From the NCBI RefSeq assembly GCF_006385575.1, contig NZ_CP041040.1, positions 186,001 through 250,000 on the forward strand: a DNA stretch of 64,000 nt, read 5' to 3'. The notes beneath the pieces were generated by a model that searched no databases, had not been told where the DNA came from, and saw nothing but the letters and a program-made list of their open reading frames with translations. A program made the translations under genes and the position numbers. This DNA is from Microbacterium foliorum (GTDB lineage Bacteria > Actinomycetota > Actinomycetes > Actinomycetales > Microbacteriaceae). This document shows, one piece after another, positions 7,642-15,133 of this stretch (position 1 is its first letter; each line of letters starts with the position of its first letter).

Positions 7642-8703
7642 ATGCAGCTGGCGATGATCGGACTCGGCCGGATGGGTGCAAACATCGTGCGCCGCCTCAT
7701 GCGCGACGGGCACGAGTGCGTGGTCTATGACGTGAATGCCGATGCGGTGCAGGCGCTGGTCGCCGAGGGAGCCACGGGCGCAGACAGCATGGCCGACCTG
7801 GCGTCGAAGCTCGAAGCGCCGCGGGCCGTGTGGATGATGGTGCCCGCCTCGCTCACGGGCATGGTGGCCGATCAGGCGGCGGAGGTGCTCGATGAGGGCG
7901 ACATCCTGATCGACGGCGGTAACTCGAACTACCGTGACGACGTGCGCCGGGCGAAGACCTTCCGTGAGCGCGGCATCCACTATGTCGATGTGGGCACGAG
8001 CGGTGGCGTCTTCGGGCTCGACCGCGGCTACTGCCTGATGGTCGGCGGCCCGGACGAGGCCGTGCAGCGCATCGAGCCCGTGCTGCGCACGATCGCCCCG
8101 GGCGTCGGCGAGATCGAGCGCACCCCCGGTCGCACGGGAGACCTCACCCCCGAGGAGCAGGGCTACCTGCACTGCGGACCGTCGGGCGCGGGGCACTTCG
8201 TGAAGATGGTGCACAACGGCATCGAGTACGGCATCATGGCGTCGATCGCCGAGGGCCTCAATCTGCTGCACAACGCGGATGCCGGAGTGCGCGAGGCCGA
8301 ACACTCCGCCGAGATCGCCCCGCTGGAGGAGCCGGAGTTCTACCAGTTCCCGATCGACACGTCGAAGGTCGCGGAGCTGTGGCGCCGAGGATCCGTCATC
8401 TCGTCGTGGCTGCTCGACCTCACGGCCGCCGCGCTCTCCGAGAACCCGACGCTCGACGGTCTCGCCGGCCGGGTGTCCGACTCGGGCGAGGGGCGCTGGA
8501 CGGTCAAGGCCGCGGTCGACGTGGGGGTGCCCGTGCCGGTGCTCGCGGCGTCGCTGTTCGAGCGCTTCGCCTCGCGCGGTGAGGATCAATTCGCCAACCA
8601 GGTGCTGTCGGCCATGCGTCTGCAGTTCGGCGGACACCAGGAGCTCCCCGCCGGAGACGTGCTCGAGGCCGGCTCGCGCAAGGCCGACTCCGACAGCGCA
8701 TAA
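7642..8703 (+). CDS. gnd: 6-phosphogluconate dehydrogenase, decarboxylating (short GntZ/YqeC-type)
   Basis: 353 residues from ATG 7642; the open frame extends upstream but the protein proper starts at MQLAMIGLGRMGANIVRRL, the NAD(P)-binding GxGxxG motif. Further signatures are DGGNSNYRDD, DVGTSGGVFGL (substrate loop), HCGPSGAGHFVKMVHNGIEYG with the catalytic lysine, and a C-terminal helical domain. It converts 6-phosphogluconate to ribulose 5-phosphate, CO2 and NAD(P)H. The roughly 330-residue short form is often NAD-preferring and linked to gluconate use. Confidence 0.92.
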   Translation: MQLAMIGLGRMGANIVRRLMRDGHECVVYDVNADAVQALVAEGATGADSMADLASKLEAPRAVWMMVPASLTGMVADQAAEVLDEGDILIDGGNSNYRDDVRRAKTFRERGIHYVDVGTSGGVFGLDRGYCLMVGGPDEAVQRIEPVLRTIAPGVGEIERTPGRTGDLTPEEQGYLHCGPSGAGHFVKMVHNGIEYGIMASIAEGLNLLHNADAGVREAEHSAEIAPLEEPEFYQFPIDTSKVAELWRRGSVISSWLLDLTAAALSENPTLDGLAGRVSDSGEGRWTVKAAVDVGVPVPVLAASLFERFASRGEDQFANQVLSAMRLQFGGHQELPAGDVLEAGSRKADSDSA

Positions 8704-8746
8704 CCGAGTTCTCCCGGTTCGCCGAGTGAGGTCCGCGGAGGTCCGC

Positions 8747-8844
8747 GTTCACAACTCAGCAAGAATCGGGGTCGTGCGTGGGCTCGGCCCCGGAATCCCG
8801 CGGGACCGATGCGTCGGCCGACTCGTTCGTCCTGAGTTGTGAAC
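8747..8844. repeat. Interspersed inverted repeat, family 2, copy B
   Basis: GTTCACAACTCAG at 8747-8759 and its complement at 8832-8844; the left arm continues CAAGAA, matching the inner right arm of copy A (626-717). The 72-base loop is unrelated to copy A except in general GC richness. Confidence 0.7.
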
Positions 8845-8901
8845 CGGCCGACCCGGCGCCGCCAGCCAGAGACGAAGCCCCGACCCGAGAAAGGCATCCA
8901 C

Positions 8902-9372
8902 ATGACCACCGTCACGCGTCGAGCCACCCCGCACGACGCCGACCGCCTCGCCGAGATGCTGCACGCCTTCAACACGGAGTTCGACACCGAGACCCCGGGG
9001 GTCGAGGTGCTCGCCGAGCGATTGCGCACGCTGCTGGCCGGAGCCTCGACCTTCGCGGTCATCGCCGACGACCCTGCCGCGGGAGTCGCGCTCGTGACCC
9101 TGCGCCCGAACGTGTGGTCTGGCGGACCGGTCGCGCTGCTCGACGAGATGTACGTCTCGCCGGAACAGCGCGGCACGGGCGTCGGGAGCGCGATCCTGCA
9201 GCAGATGGTCGAGATCTGCAGGGAACTCGGCGTCGCAGCGATCGAGATCAACGTCGACGAGTCGGATGCCGGCGCGATGCGCTTCTACGAACGGCACGGG
9301 TTCAGCGGCGCCGACCCCGACACCGGCGAGCGGGCGTTCTACTTCTATCGGTCGCTGGAGGCGGGCGGCTAG
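8902..9372 (+). CDS. GNAT family N-acetyltransferase
   Basis: 156 residues from ATG 8902 (GAAAGG upstream). VALLDEMYVSPEQRGTGVGSAILQQM contains the acetyl-CoA binding motif A (Q/RxxGxG/A), and AGAMRFYERHGF is motif B. A cytoplasmic acetyltransferase of unknown acceptor. It stands 34 bases upstream of a small membrane protein and a second GNAT gene. Confidence 0.88.
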   Translation: MTTVTRRATPHDADRLAEMLHAFNTEFDTETPGVEVLAERLRTLLAGASTFAVIADDPAAGVALVTLRPNVWSGGPVALLDEMYVSPEQRGTGVGSAILQQMVEICRELGVAAIEINVDESDAGAMRFYERHGFSGADPDTGERAFYFYRSLEAGG

Positions 9373-9406
9373 CTGCTCCGCACACGCGGCCGGTTAGTCT
9401 GACGCC

Positions 9407-9571
9407 ATGGATCCCTTCCTCACCATCGTCCTCTTCTACGTCGCCGGGTTTTTGATCGGCATCCTGATCCTGTGGCTCGTGATCTACACGGCTGTTCGAT
9501 CTGCGCTGACGTCGCACCGCCAGGCCCTGGCAGAAGAGGCTCGACCGGCGCGGCCCTACGTCGGGCGGTGA
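9407..9571 (+). CDS. Small single-pass membrane protein (54 aa)
   Basis: 54 residues: one long hydrophobic helix (LTIVLFYVAGFLIGILILWL, residues 5-24) followed by a basic/polar tail rich in Arg and Ala ending RPYVGR. No recognised family. Its TGA overlaps the GTG of the next gene (GTGA), so it is probably translated together with the GNAT enzyme that follows. Confidence 0.6.
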   Translation: MDPFLTIVLFYVAGFLIGILILWLVIYTAVRSALTSHRQALAEEARPARPYVGR

Positions 9572-10080
9572 ATGTGGGCACGGTTTTCACGCTCTCGGGC
9601 GCGGAAGCCGCCGGGCTCGACCCTGAAATCCTCGACGTCTGGAGAGCCGCCTTCGGCGACGCCGAGGATGCCGAAGAGTGGCGATCATCCGTCTGGGATC
9701 GGCATCGATCGCGGGCGGGGTTCCGCCTGGTCACGGCGCGTGACGGCGAGCGGATGCTGGGCTTCGCGTGGGGACACACCGGCGAGCGGGGTCAGTACTG
9801 GTCTGACTTCATCTCGCGCGAGGTCGGTCGGGGTGTCGACGACTGGATCGGCGGTCATTTCGAGTTCGTCGAGCTCGCGGTGATGCCCGATGCGCGAGGC
9901 CGCGGAATCGGGCGTCGATTGCACGACGCGCTCCTCGCCGATCTGCCGCATGAGCGGGCACTGCTGTCGACGTCGGCCCGCTCAGATGATCCGGCCGTTC
10001 GTCTCTACTCGTCACGCGGATGGGTCACCCTCGCGACCTATGGAGAGGATCGGCAGGTCATGGGGCGGGTTCTCGCCTAG
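9568..10080 (+). CDS. GNAT family N-acetyltransferase
   Basis: 170 residues from a GTG overlapping the preceding stop; GTG 9574 is an alternative. FVELAVMPDARGRGIGRRLHDALL is the acetyl-CoA motif and DPAVRLYSSRGWVTLATYG is the end of the GNAT fold. Acceptor unknown. It is not closely similar to the GNAT gene at 8902. Confidence 0.85.
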   Translation: MNVGTVFTLSGAEAAGLDPEILDVWRAAFGDAEDAEEWRSSVWDRHRSRAGFRLVTARDGERMLGFAWGHTGERGQYWSDFISREVGRGVDDWIGGHFEFVELAVMPDARGRGIGRRLHDALLADLPHERALLSTSARSDDPAVRLYSSRGWVTLATYGEDRQVMGRVLA

Positions 10081-10105
10081 ACCAGGCGCGCATCGACTCG
10101 AGAGA

Positions 10106-11068
10106 TCAGTCGCAGGCGATCCCGTCACCGTCGCGGTCGAGGTCATAGATGTCCGAGCCGACGATCTGCACCGGGCCCTGCACATACGCAGGTCCGTTCC
10201 CGCTGCCTCCCGCGCAGTCGACGTCGCTGGAGATCGGCACGCACGCTCCGGTGTAGTTCGGATCGCATCCGCCGCCGCCCTGCTGCACGAGCGGAACCGG
10301 CGCAGGTGCGGGAGCCGGCGCGGGAGCGGCGACGGGGGCCGGCGCTTTGCTCCCGATCGCGGTCACCTCGGCGACCGGCGGCACGGAGACCGCCTCGCTG
10401 ACGACCTCGCGAGACACTTCCACGCCATCGACCAGGGTGACCCGATACGTGATCACCTTCACGCCGTTCACGCCCGCGGCGACGAGCGCTGTGGCGCCTT
10501 GATCGAGCTGAGGGTCGTCGACGGTGGTCGCCTCGAACGCAACGGGCACTTCTTCGGTCGCCGTCTCGAACGTGGTCGGCGTGGGGGTCGGGCTGGGCGC
10601 CGGAGTCGATGTCGTCACCGCTGCGAAGTTCTGCGGCTCGGATGCCGTCGGTGTGCCTCCGCTGTTCGCGCTCGCGATGCCGCCGCCTGTGACCAGCAGT
10701 GCGGCGAGGCCCAGGGCGACCACGCCCGACATCCTCGACCGGAGCCCGAGCGCGGGGAGAGGGCGAGCGACCATCACATAGAGGGCGACGCCGACCATGA
10801 CCGTGGCAACCAACAGGATGGCGATCGGCGACAGCCGGGCGAGCACTCCTCCGACCACGAGTGCGCCGATGATGATCCCGGCGTTTCGCCAACCCGCCCG
10901 TCGCTTCGTGGCAACGGATGCTGCGGGTGGGGCAGGCGGAGCCATCTGAGTCGTCACGGCCGCAGCTGGCGACGGTGATGTGGCATCCGTCCAGCGATGG
11001 CCGTCCCACCAGCGCAGCTGATTCGGATTCTCCGGATCTGGATGCCAGGAGGCAGGCGGCAATGACAT
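10106..11068 (-). CDS. DUF2510-TM-G5-Excalibur envelope protein
   Basis: 320 residues. N-terminal DUF2510 (PASWHPDPENPNQLRWWDG), two or three hydrophobic helices (about 60-140), a Thr/Pro-rich linker, a G5 domain (EEVPVAFEATTVDDPQLDQG through VSREVVSEAV) and a C-terminal Excalibur calcium-binding domain ending DLDRDGDGIACD with paired cysteines. G5 domains bind cell-wall sugars, and Excalibur carries a DxDxDG EF-hand-like loop. This is a typical actinobacterial wall-facing protein; its precise role is unknown. Confidence 0.9.
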   Translation of the reverse strand: MSLPPASWHPDPENPNQLRWWDGHRWTDATSPSPAAAVTTQMAPPAPPAASVATKRRAGWRNAGIIIGALVVGGVLARLSPIAILLVATVMVGVALYVMVARPLPALGLRSRMSGVVALGLAALLVTGGGIASANSGGTPTASEPQNFAAVTTSTPAPSPTPTPTTFETATEEVPVAFEATTVDDPQLDQGATALVAAGVNGVKVITYRVTLVDGVEVSREVVSEAVSVPPVAEVTAIGSKAPAPVAAPAPAPAPAPVPLVQQGGGGCDPNYTGACVPISSDVDCAGGSGNGPAYVQGPVQIVGSDIYDLDRDGDGIACD

Positions 11069-11238
11069 GAGAGTTCCCCTCGACAGTGAGGCGACGAATC
11101 GCCAGCGCCCCCAGAGCGCTGTGACCTGTATATCGGTATGTGGACGCGGCGTACAAGTAACGATTCAGTCCTGATCGCTTCGACCGGCGACGCACCATGG
11201 CCGCGATGAGCGTCCGCGCTCGCCGCTATGCTGCTCCG

Positions 11239-11511
11239 ATGACCAGCCAAGAGCAGGAGCCCGCATCGTCGTTGATCCATCAACCCCCGGAGCTGCAGCG
11301 ACGACGGGTGTTCGCGATCACCATGCTCGCGCTGTGGGTGGCCGCACTCGGGCTCTCGATCTTCGGTCTCGTGATGGGGAATCCCAACTGGCTGACCCTC
11401 ATTCTCGGCACGGGATTCACGGTCTACTCGCTGGTGTTGCTACGCCGCGTTCGGAAAGACGTGCAGGCTTTCGAGACGGAACACGGGGTCGACGCCGCCA
11501 TCCAGCGCTGA
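11239..11511 (+). CDS. Small two-TM membrane protein (90 aa)
   Basis: 90 residues from ATG 11239. A polar N-terminus (about 1-24), two hydrophobic helices (FAITMLALWVAALGLSIFGL and WLTLILGTGFTVYSLVLL), then a charged tail RRVRKDVQAFETEHGVD. No family recognised. Divergent from the Excalibur protein. Confidence 0.65.
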   Translation: MTSQEQEPASSLIHQPPELQRRRVFAITMLALWVAALGLSIFGLVMGNPNWLTLILGTGFTVYSLVLLRRVRKDVQAFETEHGVDAAIQR

Positions 11512-11832
11512 GGTCGCCCCGAGCGGATCGACGGCGCCCCGATTCCACCTGAGCGAGCCGCGGCGCAAGATACTGCACTGTCCTCATATGTATGCTTTGC
11601 TACTTCGTGCGGTCGCGATGGCAGGCAAAGACGCCGACACGTCTCTCGACTGCTCGAGCGGGCCTCGGGCACCCGAACCATCCCGGGGTCCGCTCGACAA
11701 CCTCGGGGACGCGAGTGCCGACGAACGGGCGCGCGATCGCGCGCCCGAGAACTCCCGAGGCACGTGCGCGCCGGGAGGGATGCTGGTCAACCGCATCTGA
11801 TCCAGCCTGAACAGACGCCAGCCGCGGCGGCC
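11512..11832. other. Intergenic stretch with a perfect palindrome; no supported gene
   Basis: An ATG at 11588 opens a 70-codon frame, but its composition and lack of a ribosome site do not support it. The stretch holds a 22-bp perfect palindrome (11726-11747) and the motif CATATGTATGCTTT (11585-11598), which recurs at 13912-13925 in the leader of the Ubl operon. Confidence 0.5.
11726..11747. repeat. 22-bp perfect palindrome
   Basis: An 11-base arm CGGGCGCGCGA followed directly by its complement TCGCGCGCCCG, with no loop. The lack of a T-run and of a loop argues against a simple terminator; it resembles a protein-binding or recombination site. Confidence 0.6.
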
Positions 11833-12849
11833 TTAGGCAACTGCCCCGCTTCGAAAGCCCCCTACGGCCGCAGCAAGTCGATCTCTGAGCGATGGCTGTT
11901 TGATGGCCGAGCGTGTTGCCTGAATGAGACGGACGGCCCGCGCGTGACTCTTGGCAATCGATCGTGCCGCACTTCGCGATCCCGCCCCTTGGATCGTCCA
12001 GTCGAGTGATACCCGTCGCTTGTTCCCTCTTCGCCACAGAGTCGAGGCCGTAGAGACGACGAGGGCAGTCATCAGCCCGATACCAGTCGCGAAGCCGCGC
12101 GACGTCCACGTCGGGATAACGATGAAGAAGAACAGCAGCGACACCGCGACCCCTACCAACCATCCGAGGATCCGAGTCAATCGATCGGACGCAGCCCGCA
12201 CGGTCGATACCGCGAACAGGCAGGCGGACGTTTGCAAGGTCGTGAGCGTCGCGTACATGGTGACCGCGAAGCGCGGGTCGAGAGTGGTCGTTGAATCCAC
12301 CTGGTCCGCCGAGGCGACGAACGCGGCCATCGCGACTCCTGCCCCGGCAGCGACCACGACGTTTGCGATCAGGACAATCCATACGGGCCTGCGCGATCGA
12401 ACGCGCAGGGTTCTCGAAAGCGCACGCATGGTGACTCGCGTGCGTTCGGCTTTCGCGAGAGCTAGCTCGCGTTCGAAGACGATGAATCCTCCAAGCTGGA
12501 CAGCAAGGAACAATGTCGCGCCGAGGACCGGGACGATCACGAAGAGAGTTCCAGCAATCCCGGGCTTCGCGATGCAGGCGATCACGATCAGCAGAAGCGC
12601 CGGAACAAGCGAGCTCACCATTGCTTCTGCGATCATGCCCAGAGTCCGCTGAGTCTTCGCCGCGTCGACGGTTGCGGCCAGCTGCCCGCCGATGACGATG
12701 GCATAGAAGGCCAGAAGGATTGGCACGAATACCCCGAACGCCCAGCCGATGTGACCCAGGACTGCCTCCCCTGCCGCACTAGCCAGGCTCCAAACCACGG
12801 TTCCATCTAGCCCAGGCAGCGTCGCTATCAAAGAAGCGAGGACTACCAT
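11833..12849 (-). CDS. Multi-pass membrane protein of unknown function
   Basis: 338 residues with about seven or eight hydrophobic segments in two groups (roughly 20-150 and 165-275), e.g. WAFGVFVPILLAFYAIVIGG and LVGVAVSLLFFFIVIPTW, separated by a basic cytoplasmic loop (RTLRVRSRRP). A basic C-terminal tail of about 60 residues follows. I recognise no family. The sequence is less GC-rich than its neighbours. Monocistronic. Confidence 0.7.
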   Translation of the reverse strand: MVVLASLIATLPGLDGTVVWSLASAAGEAVLGHIGWAFGVFVPILLAFYAIVIGGQLAATVDAAKTQRTLGMIAEAMVSSLVPALLLIVIACIAKPGIAGTLFVIVPVLGATLFLAVQLGGFIVFERELALAKAERTRVTMRALSRTLRVRSRRPVWIVLIANVVVAAGAGVAMAAFVASADQVDSTTTLDPRFAVTMYATLTTLQTSACLFAVSTVRAASDRLTRILGWLVGVAVSLLFFFIVIPTWTSRGFATGIGLMTALVVSTASTLWRRGNKRRVSLDWTIQGAGSRSAARSIAKSHARAVRLIQATRSAIKQPSLRDRLAAAVGGFRSGAVA

Positions 12850-13022
12850 ACGAGGCTTAGCGCGGCAATTTCTGCGAGCGATTCTCGAGTCGGCCGGGAA
12901 GCTTGAGTGTCGGAGATAGCGTGTCTGCCAGTCATGGAGACAAACCTATGGATGAGAACTGCAGCGTGCGGGAGGACACCGATACTCTGGGTTCACCGCC
13001 TGCATCGAAGGAGATCGGCGAG

Positions 13023-13583
13023 ATGAGACCCCTGCGCTACTCGATCAACGTCACGCTCGACGGCTGCGTCCATCATGAGGCGGGGGTCGCTCCCGATGGG
13101 GAGCTGATGCAGTTCTGGACCACCGAGATGCAGCGGGCGGATGCCGTGCTCTATGGCCGAACGACCTACGAGATGATGCAGTCGGCCTGGCGTCGCCCGG
13201 CATCCGGTGTGTGGCCCGACTGGATGGATGAGTGGGAGGTCCCGTTCGCGGAAGCTCTCGACAGTATGCCGAAGTTCGTCGTGTCGCGCACGATGGATGC
13301 CGTCGATTGGAACGCCGAGCTGGTGAGGGGCGACCTGGCCCAGACGGTTCAGCAGCTCAAGCAGCCGCCTGGCGAAGGACTGTCCGTCGGTGGCGTGACT
13401 CTTCCCCTTGCGCTCACCGAGCTGGGGCTGATCGACGAGTACACGTTTGTCGTGCACCCGATCATCGCCGGCCACGGGCCGCGGCTGCTCGACGGGTTGA
13501 GCGAGCGCACCCGGCTCGAGCTCATCAACCGCCGCGAGTTCGCGTCGGGAGCGGTGGCGACGGCGTATCGGCCGGTGACCTGA
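13023..13583 (+). CDS. Dihydrofolate reductase-like (RibD C-terminal domain) protein
   Basis: 186 residues from ATG 13023, preceded by GAAGGAGATCGGCGAG. MRPLRYSINVTLDGCVHH opens the DHFR/RibD_C fold; DAVLYGRTTYEMM, KFVVSRTMDAVDWNAEL and LSVGGVTLPLAL are the NADPH-binding strands, and PIIAGHGPRLLDGL is the usual C-terminal motif. Family members reduce pterin- or pyrimidine-like substrates with NADPH; this one is unassigned. A decayed direct copy lies at 17038-17407, on the far side of the Ubl/E1 operon. Confidence 0.88.
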   Translation: MRPLRYSINVTLDGCVHHEAGVAPDGELMQFWTTEMQRADAVLYGRTTYEMMQSAWRRPASGVWPDWMDEWEVPFAEALDSMPKFVVSRTMDAVDWNAELVRGDLAQTVQQLKQPPGEGLSVGGVTLPLALTELGLIDEYTFVVHPIIAGHGPRLLDGLSERTRLELINRREFASGAVATAYRPVT

Positions 13584-13763
13584 CGATGGTGCGGCGGTCA
13601 CTCGTAGCGGCGGTGCCGTCTGTGCCTCGAGACGCGTTGCACTTCTAGCCCGCGATATCAGACGTCGATCGGGCGCGCGACGGACGATCGCGAGCCCACT
13701 TGCTGGAGTTATTGCGTCGGTTCGATTGACGCGCCGATCGACCGTGCCAGCGCACGCGAGCCC

Positions 13764-13843
13764 GTTGAGCGAGGCCGGCGGAGCGGCCCGAGTCGAGACG
13801 CCGCACCCTCGTTTCGTCTCAGTCGACTTCGTCGTCTTGCTCA
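13764..13843. repeat. Interspersed inverted repeat, family 5, copy A
   Basis: CCGTTGAGCGAG opens the element and CTTGCTCAACGACC closes it, with inner GAGTCGAGACG/CGTCTCAGTCGAC. A related element lies at 45537-45605. The pattern resembles the GTTGAGCGAG...CTCGCTCAACG repeats common between genes in Microbacteriaceae. Confidence 0.6.
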
Positions 13844-13902
13844 ACGACCGGTCCCCAATGAGCTCCATTCTCGCAACCCAAGCCCGACACCGGCATATCA
13901 GT

Positions 13903-13931
13903 TTGTGTCCCCATATGTATGCTTTTATATC
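13903..13931 (+). promoter_or_regulatory. Candidate sigma-70-type promoter of the Ubl/E1 operon
   Basis: TTGTGT (13903-13908), a 17-bp spacer, then TATATC (13926-13931), inside an AT-rich patch and about 105 bases upstream of the Ubl ATG. The match is 3/6 and 4/6 to consensus, but the spacing is optimal and no better pair is visible nearby. Confidence 0.45.
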
Positions 13932-14037
13932 TCAAATGGACGATTTCGATGGTGAAGAAGACGTATTTGACGCCATTCGAACACCGGCGCCGCATCAGTG
14001 CCGGTGCGCCCGTCCATCCGACGAAAGGAACATCACT

Positions 14038-14307
14038 ATGCAGATCGAATTGCGCGGTGTCGCCGAAGCGTGCCTCGACCGCAGCACGCTCGAGATCGAA
14101 CGATCGATGCCGCTTTCTGTGGAAGACATCTTCCGCGAGCTCGGCGACCTGGACGAGCGGATCGAACGGGCGTTCATCGACGCGGAGACCCAGCAGGTGC
14201 GCAGCTATGCGCGCATTCTCGTCGACGGCAAGGTCGCTCGTCTCGAGGATCAGGTCGACGACGACTCGCGCGTCATGGTGTGCGTCGTCGCTCCGTGTGA
14301 CGGCTGA
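14038..14307 (+). CDS. Ubiquitin-like MoaD/ThiS-fold protein ending in Cys-Asp-Gly
   Basis: 89 residues, ATG preceded by GAAAGGA. The C-terminal half (ARILVDGKVARLEDQ, then DDSRVMVCVVAPCDG) follows the beta-grasp sulfur-carrier pattern, in which an 'LVNGxxxxxLxxxLxDGDxVxxxPxxxGG' end is adenylated by an E1-like enzyme. Here the tail is C87-D88-G89 instead of Gly-Gly; the last residue is still Gly. The N-terminal half contains one helix (LSVEDIFRELGDLDERIERAF). First gene of a four-gene operon; its partner is the E1-like protein at 14402. It could carry sulfur as a thiocarboxylate or be conjugated to something. A distant possibility is a modified peptide precursor. Confidence 0.72.
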   Translation: MQIELRGVAEACLDRSTLEIERSMPLSVEDIFRELGDLDERIERAFIDAETQQVRSYARILVDGKVARLEDQVDDDSRVMVCVVAPCDG

Positions 14308-14401
14308 TCAGACGTCTCCCTCGGTGCGGTGGTCGAGCTCACTGCTCGGCCACCGCCCTCGTCCAGCCCGCCGCCGCACCTCTCAGCGCGAAAGAAAGAG
14401 C

Positions 14402-15133
14402 ATGGAGTTTCAGGACACGAGATACAACCGACAGCTGTTGATGCCGCAGATCGGGGAGGCCGGCCAGCGGCGCCTCTCTGAGGCCAGCGTGGTCACCGTG
14501 GGAGCCGGCGGCGTGAAGTCTCCTCTGCTTTACTACCTCGCCGCGGCAGGTGTCGGACGCATTCACATCATCGACTTCGATGACATCGAACTCAGCAACC
14601 TCAACCGCCAGATCCTTTACCGGACACACGACATCGGCAGGCTGAAGGCAGAGACGGCAGCCGAGGAACTGCGAGAGCTGAACCCGTCCATCGACATCTC
14701 GTACTCCACCGACAGAGTCACGCCGGAGAACATCGACGAGATCCTCGGCGGCTATTCCGTCATTCTGGAAGGCGGGGATGGACCCGAGCAGCGCCTCCTG
14801 TGCAATGCGTTCGCCCTGCGCACGCGCACCCCCATGGTTCACGTCAGTGCCCAGTACGGATACGGGTACGTGTTCACGATGGTGAACGAAGAAGACCCCT
14901 GTCTCCAGTGTGTGTACCCCGATCTGCCCGAGAGTCGCAGAGGACCGGTTCCCGTATGGGGCATATCCACGGGTCTCTCCGGAGTCCTGGGTGCCAATGA
15001 GGTGCTCAAGACCATCCTCGACAAGGGCGATCTCGCTCGTGGATATCTCCTGTCGTTCTCGAACTTCCAGAACGACTTCATTCGAATCCCCATCGAGAAG
15101 CGGGACGAGTGCGCGGCATGCGGCCGCAGATGA
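14402..15133 (+). CDS. E1-like ThiF/MoeB/HesA adenylyltransferase
   Basis: 243 residues, the usual MoeB/ThiF length, with GAAAGAAAGAG upstream. The nucleotide loop VGAGGVKSP (33-41), acidic end of strand 2 (IDFDDIELSNLNRQ) with R69, K82 in GRLKAETA and D126 in EGGDGPEQ match the ATP-binding and adenylation residues of MoeB. Two CxxC pairs (C167/C170 and C237/C240) form the structural zinc site. The loop that holds the ThiF thioester cysteine has none (LPESRRGPVP), so it probably works like MoeB: adenylate the Ubl C-terminal glycine and hand it on. There is no MccB-type peptide-clamp domain. Its stop overlaps the MFS start (ATGA). Confidence 0.9.
   Translation: MEFQDTRYNRQLLMPQIGEAGQRRLSEASVVTVGAGGVKSPLLYYLAAAGVGRIHIIDFDDIELSNLNRQILYRTHDIGRLKAETAAEELRELNPSIDISYSTDRVTPENIDEILGGYSVILEGGDGPEQRLLCNAFALRTRTPMVHVSAQYGYGYVFTMVNEEDPCLQCVYPDLPESRRGPVPVWGISTGLSGVLGANEVLKTILDKGDLARGYLLSFSNFQNDFIRIPIEKRDECAACGRR

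Larger units (their letters stand above)
13584..14037. other. Intergenic leader of the Ubl operon, AT-rich in its last 150 bases
   Basis: Contains a family-5 inverted repeat (13764-13843), a candidate promoter (13903-13931) and an AT-rich patch from about 13890 to 13980 that stands out from the surroundings. An in-frame ATG at 13915 would add 41 residues, including CRC, to the Ubl protein, but lacks a ribosome site. Another imperfect dyad, GTCGATCGGGCGCG (near 13664) with CGCGCCGATCGAC (near 13729), lies upstream. Confidence 0.5.

Noticed and set aside
11588..11800. 70-codon gene beginning MYALLLRAVAMAG
   Set aside because: No ribosome site, composition unlike a protein, and the frame runs through the 22-bp palindrome; kept only as a motif note.
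14038..15133. Microcin C-type (MccA/MccB) peptide-nucleotide system
   Set aside because: E1, exporter and methyltransferase recall mccBC plus a methyltransferase, but the E1 lacks the peptide-clamp domain, and the small protein is a beta-grasp fold of 89 residues not ending in Asn.
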